Positions 12,572 through 23,871 of a stretch of 64,000 nt of DNA are shown here, in pieces; the first letter of the stretch is position 1, and the number at the start of each line of letters is the position of its first letter. Both the position numbers and the translations under genes were made by a program. The notes below the pieces were generated by a model. That model was not told the origin of the DNA and made no database searches. It saw only the letters and a list, made by a program, of their open reading frames with translations. This DNA is from Mrakia gelida. Its lineage: Eukaryota > Basidiomycota > Tremellomycetes > Cystofilobasidiales > Mrakiaceae. The stretch covers positions 434,001-498,000 of the forward strand of contig BRON01000018.1 of NCBI GenBank assembly GCA_024345305.1, given 5' to 3'.

Positions 12572-13865
12572 ATGGCTTTTGCTCCTTAAGATCTTGCCCA
12601 GCTCATTGGGGTCACACCAGGTCTTACCGGCGCCCGATCGACTTTGCCCTCGAAGAACCAGATTGAGCAGATGGTGAGACTCGACGAGGTCAGTTCAAGC
12701 CTTTCCCGTTCGTTCTCCTCCCTTCCCTCTCGCTGACCTCTCTATGCTTCTTCGCCAAACACTCAGAGCTCTTCTGCTACTACTGCATTCTGGGTTAGCG
12801 TCTCTTTCAAGCCGCACCCGAACGAGGGTCATATCACCAAGCTGACCTCCCTCGTCGCTCTTCCCTTCAACCCACTCCCGCCGACGCTCCTTCCCAGATC
12901 TCTTTCTGTTCCCAGTACCTCCCTTCCATGGTCAGAACCTACTTCAACTCCTCTTTGGATATGGAGACCGCCTACTTTGCCGTCTTCTCGGGCTTGATGG
13001 TCAACCCCATCCAATCCGACTACTTCTCCAGGTTCGTTCGCGAGAACCCAGAAGAGTTCTCGTCCTTTCTTCTCGTCCATCTTCGACGTCTGCCCTTGAT
13101 CTTCTTGGACGCGCTTCGCGATGTGAGCCAGTCTCGCCCCTATAGATTCCTCCGCAAGACCTAACCTGATCCCCTTTTCTCTCGTTCCCCATGAGGACCA
13201 TCCCTGGACTCAACGAGCCTTATCCTCGTCCCTCGGGGTCTTCGCCTACGCCTCAGAAGCCTACGTCGTCCGTCAGCACCACGCCGGACCTTCCTTCACC
13301 TCTTTGCACGTCCCAAACGATGTTCTTGGAGATCTCGCCCGTTGGAGGCCCTTCCATCCACGTCTGCTCAAGGGAGTCAGCGACAACTTCAACGGTCAAC
13401 CCGTGCTCCTTTCCGACTTCGGACTCAAGCTTCTCGGGCAGATCCAGGATGCGGGAGCGATTCGAGCAGAACAGAGAACTACCCCTCCTCATCTTGGGAG
13501 GTTCGATAAGATGTGGTGGGAGTGTGAGGTGACTTCGCCCATGGATCCTCTCGAGACGGAGCTGGTGTGCGAGGAGGGAAAGATGCTCATGTGCGCGAGG
13601 GTGAGTTTGCTTCTTCCCAGCTCGCTCCAAAACTCTTCCTGGAGTGACTCGTACTGACACGCTCTCGCACTCGTCCCTCAGTGCCGTACCGTTCGATACT
13701 GCTGTCGAGGTGAGCCGTTCGTCGTCCTCGTTCTTCCTCCCTTTCAAATCGCCGCTCGCTGAACGACTTCTTCCCTCTTTCCTCGCCTGCTCTCGGTCCT
13801 CAATAGCACATCAACGTCTCCGATGGAAATCACACAAGCCCTACTGCACCGAGCCCTCGTGGTAA
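12572..13865 (+). CDS. MYND zinc-finger protein (paralog B) with in-frame stop at codon 6
   Basis: This is the second copy of the MYND family. The expected N-terminus aligns with its paralogs as MAFAP, then TAA at 12587-12589, then DLAQLIGVTPG. The stop therefore interrupts the conserved first exon. Everything downstream looks intact: a small exon ending AFW, an exon beginning ISFCSQYLPSMV, a long exon with HPWTQRALSSSLG and MWWECEVTSP, and a finger reading CARCRTVRYCCRAHQRLRW, then HKPYC. Splice sites are canonical and there is no frameshift. It may be a young pseudogene, a gene starting from an upstream exon spliced to the CAG at about 12599, or a sequence error. Divergence from copies A and C is substantial. 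Confidence 0.65.
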
Positions 13866-14143
13866 ATGGACCTGCCGTTGCTCCGGTTCTCTCGTCGTTT
13901 GAGTCTTCTCGACGCGTCGTCTTTGGTGAGTCGACCTTCTTCCTCTTCCCTTCCTCGGCCCTCGTTCATCTCCCTAACTCTATCCTCCCCATCGCTCGAA
14001 CTCTTCAGATATCCGTCGCAATCGCATGATCTTCCTCGGACTCGGTTCACGCTCAGGAAAGAAACGCGACGCGTTGTGCTTCGCTTCGCCAGGCTCGGGA
14101 TATTTCGAGCTCGCAACTCCATCGAATGGAAAAGATGGCCTCA

Positions 14144-15103
14144 ACTGAAATGAGGGAAGGCGAAGACGAGAAGAAGTCAGTTCAGTCCCTCCAGGTCAGA
14201 CGAAGTGGGGAAGAGAAGACGAACGAGTGAGGTTCTTCGTCTCCTTGAACTGTTGGACCATAAAGGATGGTAGATGAAGTCAGAGTGGGCGAACGAGCTA
14301 GCAGAGAAGACGCGGGAACGTACGAGGCTGAAGGAGAAAGAGAGAACAAGAACGACGCGTCGAGTCAGCGAGCATCTCGTCGAAACGTCCAGCGAACTGA
14401 GAGACTCACAAGAAAGCAATGACCGAGTTGAGGACGTTTGAGACGATGAATATAAAGAAGAATCTGAGAAAGAAAGGGAAGGTCAGATCTGAAAGGAAGG
14501 AGGAAAGGCAAAGACGGGACGCACTTGTAGTTGAGGTTCTCGAGTCCGATGGGGGAGATTTGTGAGAGAAGAACGTTCATGGCCCCTGCGAAGAGATCCA
14601 AGAAGGTCAACTGAAAGGTCGAAAGGTCAAGGGCGAGGAAAGAGTATGAGAGACGACGTACAGTTGCTCATGGTCGAAATTGACGTGCCCATCGCCCTCA
14701 ACGGCATGGAGAAGACTTCTGACTGGTAGACCCAAGAGACAGGACCGTAGGTCATCGAGAAGATGCCCGAGAAGACGAAGATGGAGGCGATACCTGGAAG
14801 GGCAAGAAGTTCATCAGCACGTGTCGCGTCGAAGACCTCGCTGCTCTTCTTCGTTTCGCCGACTCACCAGCGATACCAGCCGAATCGTTGTGGTAGTCAC
14901 GTCCAGGTCGGAACAGACTTCCAACTCCACTCTGCCACGACAGAGCAACAGCCATCTGGGAGGGGAAGGAAGAGGGGAGGACGACGAAGCGACTTCGAGG
15001 TCAGCTTGGAGCCGACGAGGCACTCGACTTTTTTCGACGAGCAAGAGGGACTCACCAAAACTCCTCCGTACACAAGAGGAGGTCGTCGTCCCCATCGATC
15101 GAT
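14144..15103 (-). pseudogene. Truncated inverted copy of the sugar transporter C-terminal half
   Basis: Read on the minus strand, this matches bases about 20970-21935 of the intact transporter, introns included. It covers the exons from IDRWGRRPPLVYGG through the membrane segments to KETKNLTL. It lacks the whole N-terminal half, and its last exon diverges after LE. The acceptor just before the first exon reads CAC instead of CAG, so the copy could not splice normally there. The 4-nt microexon is preserved at 14324-14327. It has no start of its own and no intact reading frame across its length. Confidence 0.85.
14190..15103. repeat. Left arm of near-identical inverted repeat
   Basis: About 0.9 kb is the reverse complement of 20970-21890 with only a few mismatches, for example two near 14195-14200. 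The outer edge at 15103 is the palindrome ATCGATCGAT. Identity decays gradually beyond about 14190, to clearly lower similarity by 14144. Confidence 0.9.
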
Positions 15104-15456
15104 GTGGTAGGAAAGTAGGACGAGGCGAGGCCGAGGTCAGTGTGCAGCACACGACGCGCTTGACACCTTCCAAGTCGACCAGACCATCGATCTCGTTTCT
15201 CTCGCTCTCGCTCCCCCTCCTCCTTATGCTCTCCCCAAGTTCCACTTCACACAGCCCTCGTCATTGATACCAATCTCCTCTCAAGTCCTCTGAACTTCTG
15301 AAATCGGATGGAAAAGATCGCAAGCTCGCTCTTCCGGTAGCACTTCAACCGACGCCTCCCTCCTCCTCAACCCGATCCTTCCTTCCCCTCCTCTTTCAAG
15401 CACCCAACCATCACAAGCCAACCCTCCCCTCCCCTTCCCTTTTCAACCAGCCCAAA
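15104..15456. other. Intergenic, promoter of following gene
   Basis: Weak intron-like similarity to the transporter continues for perhaps 100 bases past the repeat edge. A pyrimidine-rich leader then runs up to the start at 15457. No gene is seen. Confidence 0.4.
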
Positions 15457-17639
15457 ATGCCTCAAGCTCCCTTCTCTCTCCAGTCCTACCTCGGTGAGCA
15501 CCCTCTTCGTATCTGTGAGGAGCAGGAGGAGGGGAAGCGAGCTCGTCGACTCATGATCAGCCTCTCCTCGCCATCTCTCTTCTTGAACATGTCGCTCATC
15601 CTTCCTTTGCCTCTGTTCGATCTTTCTTCAGGAAACACCCTTCCTACTCTTACCAGCGAGCTTCCTCTCGGAGTTGGTGAGTCTCGTTATCTACTCTTTC
15701 ACTGAGGAGGATGGGGAGAAGGCGGGGCATCTGGAGGGGAGGAGGGTGTTGAGCTCGTCGTTCCTTGCGAGCTTCGCTTCACCCATCCTCGAGAAGCCCA
15801 GGGCTGCAAGAACGTGCTTGAGCTCTTCAGGAGACTTCTGAGAGTGCTCTAGAAGCCATCGTAGGGGGGAACCTCTCAGAGGAGGAAGATTTTGTGTGAT
15901 GGAAGGAAGGATTGTCGGAAGAGGACGGAGGGAGGAAGGTGGACTTCAGAGCTCGAACGTGCCTTCCTTCTGCGATAACGAAACTGACAGACCCTGCCTT
16001 CTTCTCTTGCTTCGATGGATTGCAGGTCAGAAGGTTGCGAGACCCGAATGGGATGGACCTCTCAAAGGAATTACCGTCATCGATGGGTTCGAAGGACAGG
16101 TCGAGGAATGTGAGTGATCTCCCTCACCCGACCCTCTCTCCTCCCTTCCCATCTCGACCATCTCTACCTCCCCGCCTTATCTGCTCGCCAGCCTCGCGTC
16201 CTCATACGAAGAACTGAGCCGACATGCTTCGCTTTCAACCTCTTCTTCTCACACAGACCTCAAGACCCAACTCCCCAAGGAGCCCGTCTCGTCGCACCCC
16301 GAGCACCACTACCCCAACCTCGCCATGACCGCTCGAGCTCTCAAGCTCAACTCGGACGACGAAGTCCTCCAGGCTCTCAAGACTGTTCCCCTCGAGTCCA
16401 CCCTCGCCGTCCTCGCAGCTTGGGATCTCTACGAGCACGGAGCAACCAGCGGAGAGAAGGCTCGAATCGCTCCTGCCGTCGAGGCGGACGGACACGAGGT
16501 CGTCACTGGGAAAGTCGGAGACCGAGTAGGATGGAAGTTTGGAAAGAGTCCTATGGGAGAGACTGTCAGTATAATCATCTCCTTATCCATCTTATCGCAT
16601 CTCTCTCTCCAATCATTTCGAGCGTCACGCTGACTTTGTTCGATCTTGCTTTCCTTTCTCGGGCGATTCAGGAATTCATCCTCGTCGACGAGAAGACCAA
16701 ACCTGTCCTGGTCGTTCGAGCAGTCTCGGAGAACGTTTTCTCTCACCATGACTGGGAGGAGTTCTCTGTGAACGGACCCTGTGAGTATCGCGGTCCTCCT
16801 TTCGTTCCCCTCGTCGACTTGGAACTGACTCGATCGTCGCGTCGTCTTCGCGCGTCTTTGAATGTTTTGCAGACAGGTACAACCCCAAGTCGAAGGCTAG
16901 TTGGCTGTGGTCTCGACAGGTTGGAGGAACCAAGCGACTCGGGATTAGATTCTTTGTCCTTACGAGCTACTCCAAGTGGGCGTTTGGGGTGTTCAACGAG
17001 GATGGATCGTTCGCGAACGTCTCGTTCGTCCCTCCTCCTTCTCTTCTCTTCCCTCCCCTAGCTCTTGTTTCTGACGAAGATCTTCGTTTTGGATGTGGAT
17101 TCTGCAGTCCTGTCATCACCAACGACTCCAAGTCTCCTACGGTCTCGGCTGCGCTTACCTACTGGGCGAGGTCGGCTCTCGGTCACGAAGGAGGATTCAA
17201 GGACGTTGTTCGTCCCTTTCCTCTCACTCTTTTCTTCACTTCCCGATCATATCTCGCTCTTCACCCTTGACTGACATTCTTTTACTCTCATCGCACATGC
17301 AGACATCGAAGGACGTCTCGGACCTCCCTCAGCTCTTCCCTAGCAACCCTGCTCGACGAGCGTCTCACGGAAAGGCTCAGAGAGATCGACCTGAGAAGAG
17401 GACCGTTGCTAAGCTTGGTGAGTAGCTGATCTTCTATTCGAATCTCAGTCGACTGATAGCTTACGCCTGTCTTCTTTCCCTCGCGACGAACAGGAAACGA
17501 GAGTGATGTTGAAGATTCGGATGTCGAGAACCAGTTCGTCCCTTCCTCCTTTCCCCTTCCCCTTTCTTTACTCGGATCCCTCCCTCGCTCTCTGTCACTA
17601 ACAGCTCCCGTTTTTTTTGTTCCTTCCTACAGAGCCTAG
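15457..17639 (+). CDS. Uncharacterised basidiomycete protein
   Basis: The function was not recognised. Spliced exons give MPQAPFSLQSYL, GNTLPTLTSELPLGVG, GQKVARPEWDGPLKG, then a long exon ending FGKSPMGET. The next exons give EFILVDEKTKPVLVVRAVSE, a block with ASWLWSRQVGGTKRLGI, and RFFVLTSYSKWAFGVF. The end is NVSPVITNDSKSPTVSAALTYWARSALGHEGGF and a charged tail. The order of a Phe/Tyr-rich block, then SPVI, then a Leu/Tyr-rich helix resembles uncharacterised basidiomycete proteins I have seen, but I cannot name a family. No signal peptide or membrane segment is visible. The last intron is optional: spliced or read through, the frame reaches the same TAG at 17637-17639. Confidence 0.7.
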
Positions 17640-18609
17640 ACAACCTCGTTCGACAGGGCGTGTTTCCCACGTTGAACCTCCAACAGGTCTTCGCTTGCGT
17701 CTCTCTCGCCTGCCCGCTCGCTCGCTCGCTGCCCTTCTCCTTAACGCTACATATATACGACCCGAGATGGATGACCCCTTCGACTTCTGTTCTCCAGATT
17801 TCCAGACGGAGAAGCCAGAAGTGCGAGGGAAGGGCAAGCGAGCGCGCGCATGAGACGGACAGGGGTTCTTCCCTCTCCCTCGTCGCCGAAGATTCTCCAA
17901 AAGCCTCCCAGATCAGGTGAGTCGCCTAGAACTCAGAGCGAACCCGAGTCAGCTCGTATTAAGAGTTGTCGGTAGAGCGAAGGAGCGAGGGAGAGGGAAG
18001 AGGGAGCAGAGGGGAGCGTGAAGTCGAGGAGACGCGTCGCGTCGCCACTGCTCGACGCGTCTTGCCCTCCTCCTCTCTCCCTTATCCCTCCCCTTCTCGC
18101 TCTCCGATCCTTCTTATCCTTCGCCTCGGCCGAGATAGCTTGTTTACTCGGGTCTCCTACGGCGTTCTCGCCTTCGGTTCTCAAAACCTCCGGACTACCG
18201 AGCCTCATGGCTCTCTCCCCTCAAGCCAGATGGGGTTAGATCTTCCGATCGCCGAAATGCGGGCCCCAGGTCTTCGCTTCAACTCTCCTCCCTTCCTTCC
18301 TTCTCCCACACAACCTCCTCCTCCAGTCGCGTTCGAACTTTTGGTAAGCTCTCGTTTCTCGTTCTCTTGTGTTCTGGGCGAGCTCGAGGGCGAGATGGAG
18401 TAGGAGGGGTCAAGCTGAATCGGCAGTGGCGATGAAAGCGAGTGATTCATCGTCGGCGGGTGTACCGAGGAAGGAAGAAGGAACGGTTGGGGAGGAGAGG
18501 AAGAAGAAGGACGTCAAAATGGATCACTCGTCGTTCAACTTTCTTCTCGCTCGCATACTGACTCTCGCCGTCTTTCTCTCTCTATCTCTCAATCAGGATC
18601 TCTACAGCA
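17640..18609. promoter_or_regulatory. Upstream region of the sugar transporter
   Basis: Nearly 1 kb has no supported gene. It contains two GACGCGTC palindromes close together (about 18030-18060), pyrimidine-rich tracts, and intron-like CTGAC and CAG signals just before 18600. A 5' UTR intron is possible. Small ORFs here have no recognisable content. Confidence 0.35.
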
Positions 18610-21600
18610 ATGGATGCCTCAGCTGCCCACGAAGCGGTCCGTCTCTCTTCCTTCCCTTTCGTTCGAACAGGAAGCGGCGGGCCTTGCTTGACGCGCAAAG
18701 CGACCGACGTTGATCCGCTTCTCCCTCGCTCCCACGTCTTCTTGTTCTTCTTCTGCAGGTCACACACCAGAAAGTATACTGGCTTAACTACGCTGTCGCA
18801 GTTTTTTCGTACGCTCCATTTCCCTCTCACTCGAGAAAAGGAGAAGCTAGAGCAAGAATGGAGCTGACCTTGGCTCCCGTATTTCGTCTTCGCACGTTGA
18901 CAGGGGAATCGTGAGTTTCCAAAGCCCTACACGGATATCATAGACATTTTGGCTGACGGCGCGTGTTTCTCTCGGTTCTCAGGGATCCTTCCTCTTCGGA
19001 TGTGAGCTCTCCTCTGCTCGTTCAACGCGACTCGGCCTTACCTCTCCTTCGACTGACGCGTCTGGTCCCCTCCCTCCTCGCTTTTGCCCTTTTCGCCTCC
19101 CTCAGACGACAGTGGAATCATCGGTAGTGTCATCTCGCCCGAGTACCACCAGTTCCACAACTACTTCAACAAACCTACTGCTGCTCAAACGGGCGCCGTC
19201 GTCTCGTTCGTTCTCGCCTCGCCACCCCACCTCATCTCTTTCTCCTTCGACTCGACGCTGATTCTTCTCTCTCTCCTCCCTCGCTTTCTCTTCATCAAAG
19301 CCTCTTCGCTGGAGGATGCTTCTTCGGAGCTGCTCTCGCAGGTTTCACCGCCAACAAGATCGGACGAAAGAGAACGATTCAACTCGGATCCATCATCGCC
19401 ACTGTCGGATGCACGATTCAAACGGCTGCTGTGAACGTTGGGATGCTCGTGAGTTTTCGAGAACAGGACTAAGAGACGAACGAGAGCGACGCGTCGCAGA
19501 AACTGATCGCTCCCTCTTTCTTCTTTGCTCGTCGACGCGCGTAGATGGCCGGAAGATTCATCGCTGGCCTTTCGATTGGGGTCTTGTCGATGATCGTTCC
19601 TCTCTACCAGGCCGAGATCAGTCCTCCTCACGCTCGAGGGTTGCTCTCTGGATGGACTCAGCTCATGATCGCCTTCGGGTGAGTTCTTCCTTCGTTCGTA
19701 TTCAGCTAACTGGCGGAGCTAACCATGTCTCCTCAAAAAGCTTCTTCATCGCGAACTGGGTCGGTGTGAGTCACTTTGTCTCTCGACGCGTCGACTTGCT
19801 TCCTCTCCCCTCCTACACGTCAATCTGACCCCTTTATCCTTTTCTTCAGTACGGATGCCAGTTCCTCAGCAACACCTCTCAGTTCAGGGTCCCTCTCGGA
19901 ATGTGAGTTGAAGGAGGAACGAGAAGAGCAGAGCTTCGCGTCTAAACCTCGAACTGACGCGTCGTTCATCACCTCGTCTTCTCCTTCTCAAGCCAAATTG
20001 CTCCCGCCGTCGTTCTCGGACTCGGGATGTTCCTCTTCCCCTACTCGTGAGTCGTCACTATCGAACAGGAAGACAGCGCAAGAGCTGCGGTCGCTGATCG
20101 ACCCTTTCAATTCCGATCTCATCAGTCCTCGATGGCTCGCTCAACAAGGACGACACGAGGAAGCCTTCCAGTCTCTTCTTCGACTCCACGGAAAGGACGC
20201 CAACCGAGAGGTCGTTCAGTACGAGATCGATGAGATCGTCACGCAGGTGAGTCGGATCGTGCCTACCGTCCGGATGAGCCTCTTGACGCGACGCGACCTG
20301 ACCGCCTTCCTCCGTTTTGTTTCGTCTTCGAAGATTGAGTGGGAGAGGGAAAACGTCTCGCACAAGTGAGTCTTGCATTCTTCTCCTTCCCAACCCGTTT
20401 CTTCCTCGCGCGACTGACCTTCTTCTTTTTCCTTCGCCTCATCCACAGGTTCGCCGACCTCTTCAACACTCGACCCTCTCTCCACCGAACTCTATGCGGA
20501 TGCTTCGTTCAGATTTGCTGCCAGTGGACGGGAGTGAACGTCAAGTGAGTCTCTCTCGCTGTCGAGTTTGACGCGTCGTGAACTCTGGCTGATCCGTTCC
20601 TTCGTCGGCCGTCAGCGCCTATTTCGGTCCCACTAGTAAGCTCAACGCCGAGACAGTCTTTTCGTGCATCTACTGACGAGAATCTCTCATAGTCTACAAG
20701 CAGCTCGGCTACTCTGGATCGACGATTCTCCTCATCTCTGGCATCTCGGGCGCTTGGGGTCGGTTTCTCTTCCTTCCCCCTCCTCCTCTATTCGTTCTAA
20801 CCGCGACTGACGTTCCCTGCCCGTTCGTTCGCTTAAGGCATGGTCTGCACGTTCATCTTCATCACTTTCTTGGTGAGCGTTTTGTCTTCGTCGAACGAGA
20901 TCGAGCGTGTCGTTGACTCCAAAGCTGACCTCTTTGACGTCCTTACCTCCTCCCTCTTTCCCCTCCCAGATCGATCGATGGGGACGACGACCTCCTCTTG
21001 TGTACGGAGGAGTTTTGGTGAGTCCCTCTTGCTCGTCGAAAAAAGTCGAGTGCCTCGTCGGCTCCAAGCTGACCTCGAAGTCGCTTCGTCGTCCTCCCCT
21101 CTTCCTTCCCCTCCCAGATGGCTGTTGCTCTGTCGTGGCAGAGTGGAGTTGGAAGTCTGTTCCGACCTGGACGTGACTACCACAACGATTCGGCTGGTAT
21201 CGCTGGTGAGTCGGCGAAACGAAGAAGAGCAGCGAGGTCTTCGACGCGACACGTGCTGATGAACTTCTTGCCCTTCCAGGTATCGCCTCCATCTTCGTCT
21301 TCTCGGGCATCTTCTCGATGACCTACGGTCCTGTCTCTTGGGTCTACCAGTCAGAAGTCTTCTCCATGCCGTTGAGGGCGATGGGCACGTCAATTTCGAC
21401 CATGAGCAACTGTACGTCGTCTCTCATACTCTTTCCTCGCCCTTGACCTTTCGACCTTTCAGTTGACCTTCTTGGATCTCTTCGCAGGGGCCATGAACGT
21501 TCTTCTCTCACAAATCTCCCCCATCGGACTCGAGAACCTCAACTACAAGTGCGTCCCGTCTTTGCCTTTCCTCCTTCCTTTCAGATCTGACCTTCCCTTT

Positions 21601-22247
21601 CTTTCTCAGATTCTTCTTTATATTCATCGTCTCAAACGTCCTCAACTCGGTCATTGCTTTCTTGTGAGTCTCTCAGTTCGCTGGACGTTTCGACGAGATG
21701 CTCGCTGACTCGACGCGTCGTTCTTGTTCTCTCTTTCTCCTTCAGCCTCGTACGTTCCCGCGTCTTCTCTGCTAGCTCGTTCGCCCACTCTGACTTCATC
21801 TACCATCCTTTATGGTCCAACAGTTCAAGGAGACGAAGAACCTCACTCGTTCGTCTTCTCTTCCCCACTTCGTTTGACTTGGAGGGACTGAACTGACTTC
21901 CTCTCGCCTCCGCCTTCTCTTTTTTTCAGTCGAGGAACTTGGTTCGTCCCCTCTATCTCACAGTTATGATCTCGCGAACCTCTCTGACTTCTCGTCCTCC
22001 CCTTTCCTTGCCAACAGGACGAGCCTTCGGAGAGTGAGTCGCGGTCGTTCTTCCCTCCTCGCTCTCGCCTCCCCCTCTGCACAACCTGACTTTTCTCTCC
22101 TTCATCCTCTTTCCCAGCGACAACGTCATCGCCCCTCCCTCAGCTCGACGAATCGCCCGAGACGCCGCCGCTCGAGGATCCCCCATCATCGACGACGAGG
22201 AGAAGAAGGTTCACGACCAGGAAGCGACTCACGTCGACCGAATCTGA
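18610..22247 (+). CDS. MFS sugar transporter
   Basis: This is a plasma-membrane sugar carrier of the major facilitator family, sugar porter group. The spliced frame starts MDASAAHEAVTHQKVYWLNY. It shows GSFLFGYDSGIIGSVI in the first helix, ANKIGRKRT in the first loop, AGRFIAGLSIG, PLYQAEISPPHARG (the PETER-like motif), YSPRWLAQQGR, GVNVNAYFGP, DRWGRRPPL, a late block with PVSWVYQSEVF, and KETKNLTLEELG near the end. The C-terminal tail is hydrophilic and ends HVDRI. About 20 exons include a 7-nt exon (18904-18910, completing FSGIG) and a 4-nt exon (21746-21749, completing AFFLFK); both are needed to match the family. The specific sugar cannot be read from sequence. The segment 20970-21890 recurs inverted at 14190-15103. 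Confidence 0.93.
20970..21890. repeat. Right arm of near-identical inverted repeat (inside transporter)
   Basis: This is the reverse complement of 14190-15103, about 0.9 kb. It lies wholly within the intact transporter and spans exons and introns equally. It begins exactly at the exon start ATCGATCGATGGGG. Confidence 0.9.
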
Positions 22248-22256
22248 GCTCCGTCT

Positions 22257-22266
22257 CCCCCCCCCC
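22257..22266. repeat. Homopolymer C tract
   Basis: A run of about ten C lies just after the transporter stop, in its 3' UTR. Confidence 0.6.
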
Positions 22267-22498
22267 CTTCTCCTTTGCGTTCTGGGTCACATAGTCTAGT
22301 CGTTTTTGGTCTCTCTCCTGGTCTCTTGATTTCTCTTTCTCTTCTTTTACGAATGACGTTTCTCCTCTGAGACTCGCTCGACGCGACTCCTTTCTCCCCT
22401 CGATCCTCCCTCGCTCCCTCGAAAGCAAAGCAGTCCTTCTCTCCCCCTCCCAAACAACACCCCGGAACCTCATCTAATCCTTCCCTGAGGGTGTGAAC

Positions 22499-23572
22499 TC
22501 ACGAGCTCTTCTTCCCTCCTCCTCCAAACAGCTTCCCAAAGAACCCTCCTCCTCCGCTCGTCTTCGCCTCCACGTCGACGACCTTCGCCTCCTTCTCGTG
22601 CTGCTTGGCCTCCAGCTTCTCCTCCTCGATCTCCTCGACGACAACCTCCCTGTAGAGCTCTGCCTTGGCCTTGAAAGCGTCCATGACTGGGTCGGGTTTG
22701 GGTGCGAGTTTGGGTGTCGACGGAGGAGGGGCGGAGAGGGTGGAGGGAGGAGGAGCGAAGCCGTCGAGACCTCCTTTGGCCATGAGCTCCATCATGATGG
22801 GTTGGAGGTCCTGCGAGGAGAGAAAGAGAGAGGAGGGAGTCAGTGGTTGCGGTCAAGCGACAAAGAAGATGTCGAGGGACTGGTTCGTGTGAGCTCGAAG
22901 AACAACTCGCAAAACGGTTGAGCTCAACACCTCCTCCTTCCCTGCTTCTGCCTCCCTTCCTGAGCTCCCCAGCGACTGTGACGAGCCCTGAAGCCCTTCC
23001 AGAGGACCGCCTGAACCTCCTGATCTTCCTTTCCACCCTAACAGACGCAAGACGAGACGAGAGGAGAAGGAAGTGAAACTCACGGCCATGGTGATCCCCA
23101 ACCGTGTCATGCTCGCCGTCAAGCCTTGAATGGCGACCCTCAACTCCGAGTTCATCATCAACTTGGTCATCTCCATCGCCGTAGGCTTCCCAGTCCCGTT
23201 TCCTTCGATCCCTGAAAGGCAAGGCAGAAGGAGGAAGGGAAAAGCGAGAGTCAGCTCGAGCTCGTCCCTTCACTTCGCTCGTTCAGCCCTCCCCTCCCTC
23301 GACTCACCCGATTTATACATCGCCTCCCCAATCGCCTTCATATTCCGTCTGGTAATCTCATCCCCGATGAGTTTCTTCAGAATCGGGTTCGTTCGGAAAG
23401 CAGCTTGAACTGAAGGAGGGAGGGAGCCCGTGAAGCTGCTGCTGTCCGAGGACGAAGGAGGAGGAGGAGGGGGTGCTGAAGGAGGAGGGGGAGGAGCTGC
23501 TGTTGCTAAGTAACGACCCAAAGGAGAGCGGTGGGAGGGTCGGAGGAGAGCGAAGGTGGTTTGGAGACGCAT
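22499..23572 (-). CDS. Putative mitochondrial protein, cluster member 1
   Basis: The function was not recognised. It has three main exons and roughly 235 residues. The N-terminus MRLQTTFALLRPSHRSPLG is Arg-rich without acids and looks like a mitochondrial presequence. A Pro/Ser linker follows. Next comes a helical domain: RTNPILKKLIGDEITRRN, EAMYKSG, MTRLGITMADLQPIMMEL and AKGGLDGFAPPP. A charged helix rich in Glu and Lys then leads to a Gly/Lys tail (GFFGKLFGGGGKKSS). The same domain, in the same order, recurs in the next two genes, so the three form a tandem cluster. Stop at 22499-22501; start fixed by the common N-terminal architecture. Confidence 0.65.
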
Positions 23573-23871
23573 CTTGCAGGAGGAAGCGGAAGGGTGGGAG
23601 GTCGAGGGAAGGAAGGGGAGGGGAGGTGAGCTCGAGCGAGAGTTTGGAGTCGAGCGTGGGTTTGCCCCAAGGGAAAAGAGAGACGCGTCATGGAGAGGTA
23701 TAATTTCTTCTCGGAAAGTAGGAACGAGAGGCAAGCTCGTAGTAGTAGGCGCTGGCTCGCTAATTGTGAGAGAGAAAACTTCCTCGACGGAAAGCGAAAC
23801 TCGAGTGCGTCGCTCGCTGGAGCCGTTTTCTCTCTCGTTCTCCCATCCCTTCGCTTCCAAGAAAGAGCAGA

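Noticed and set aside
14144..21935. Inverted repeat as ends of a transposon
   Set aside because: The arms are transporter exons and introns, not terminal repeats. No transposase or target-site duplication is seen.
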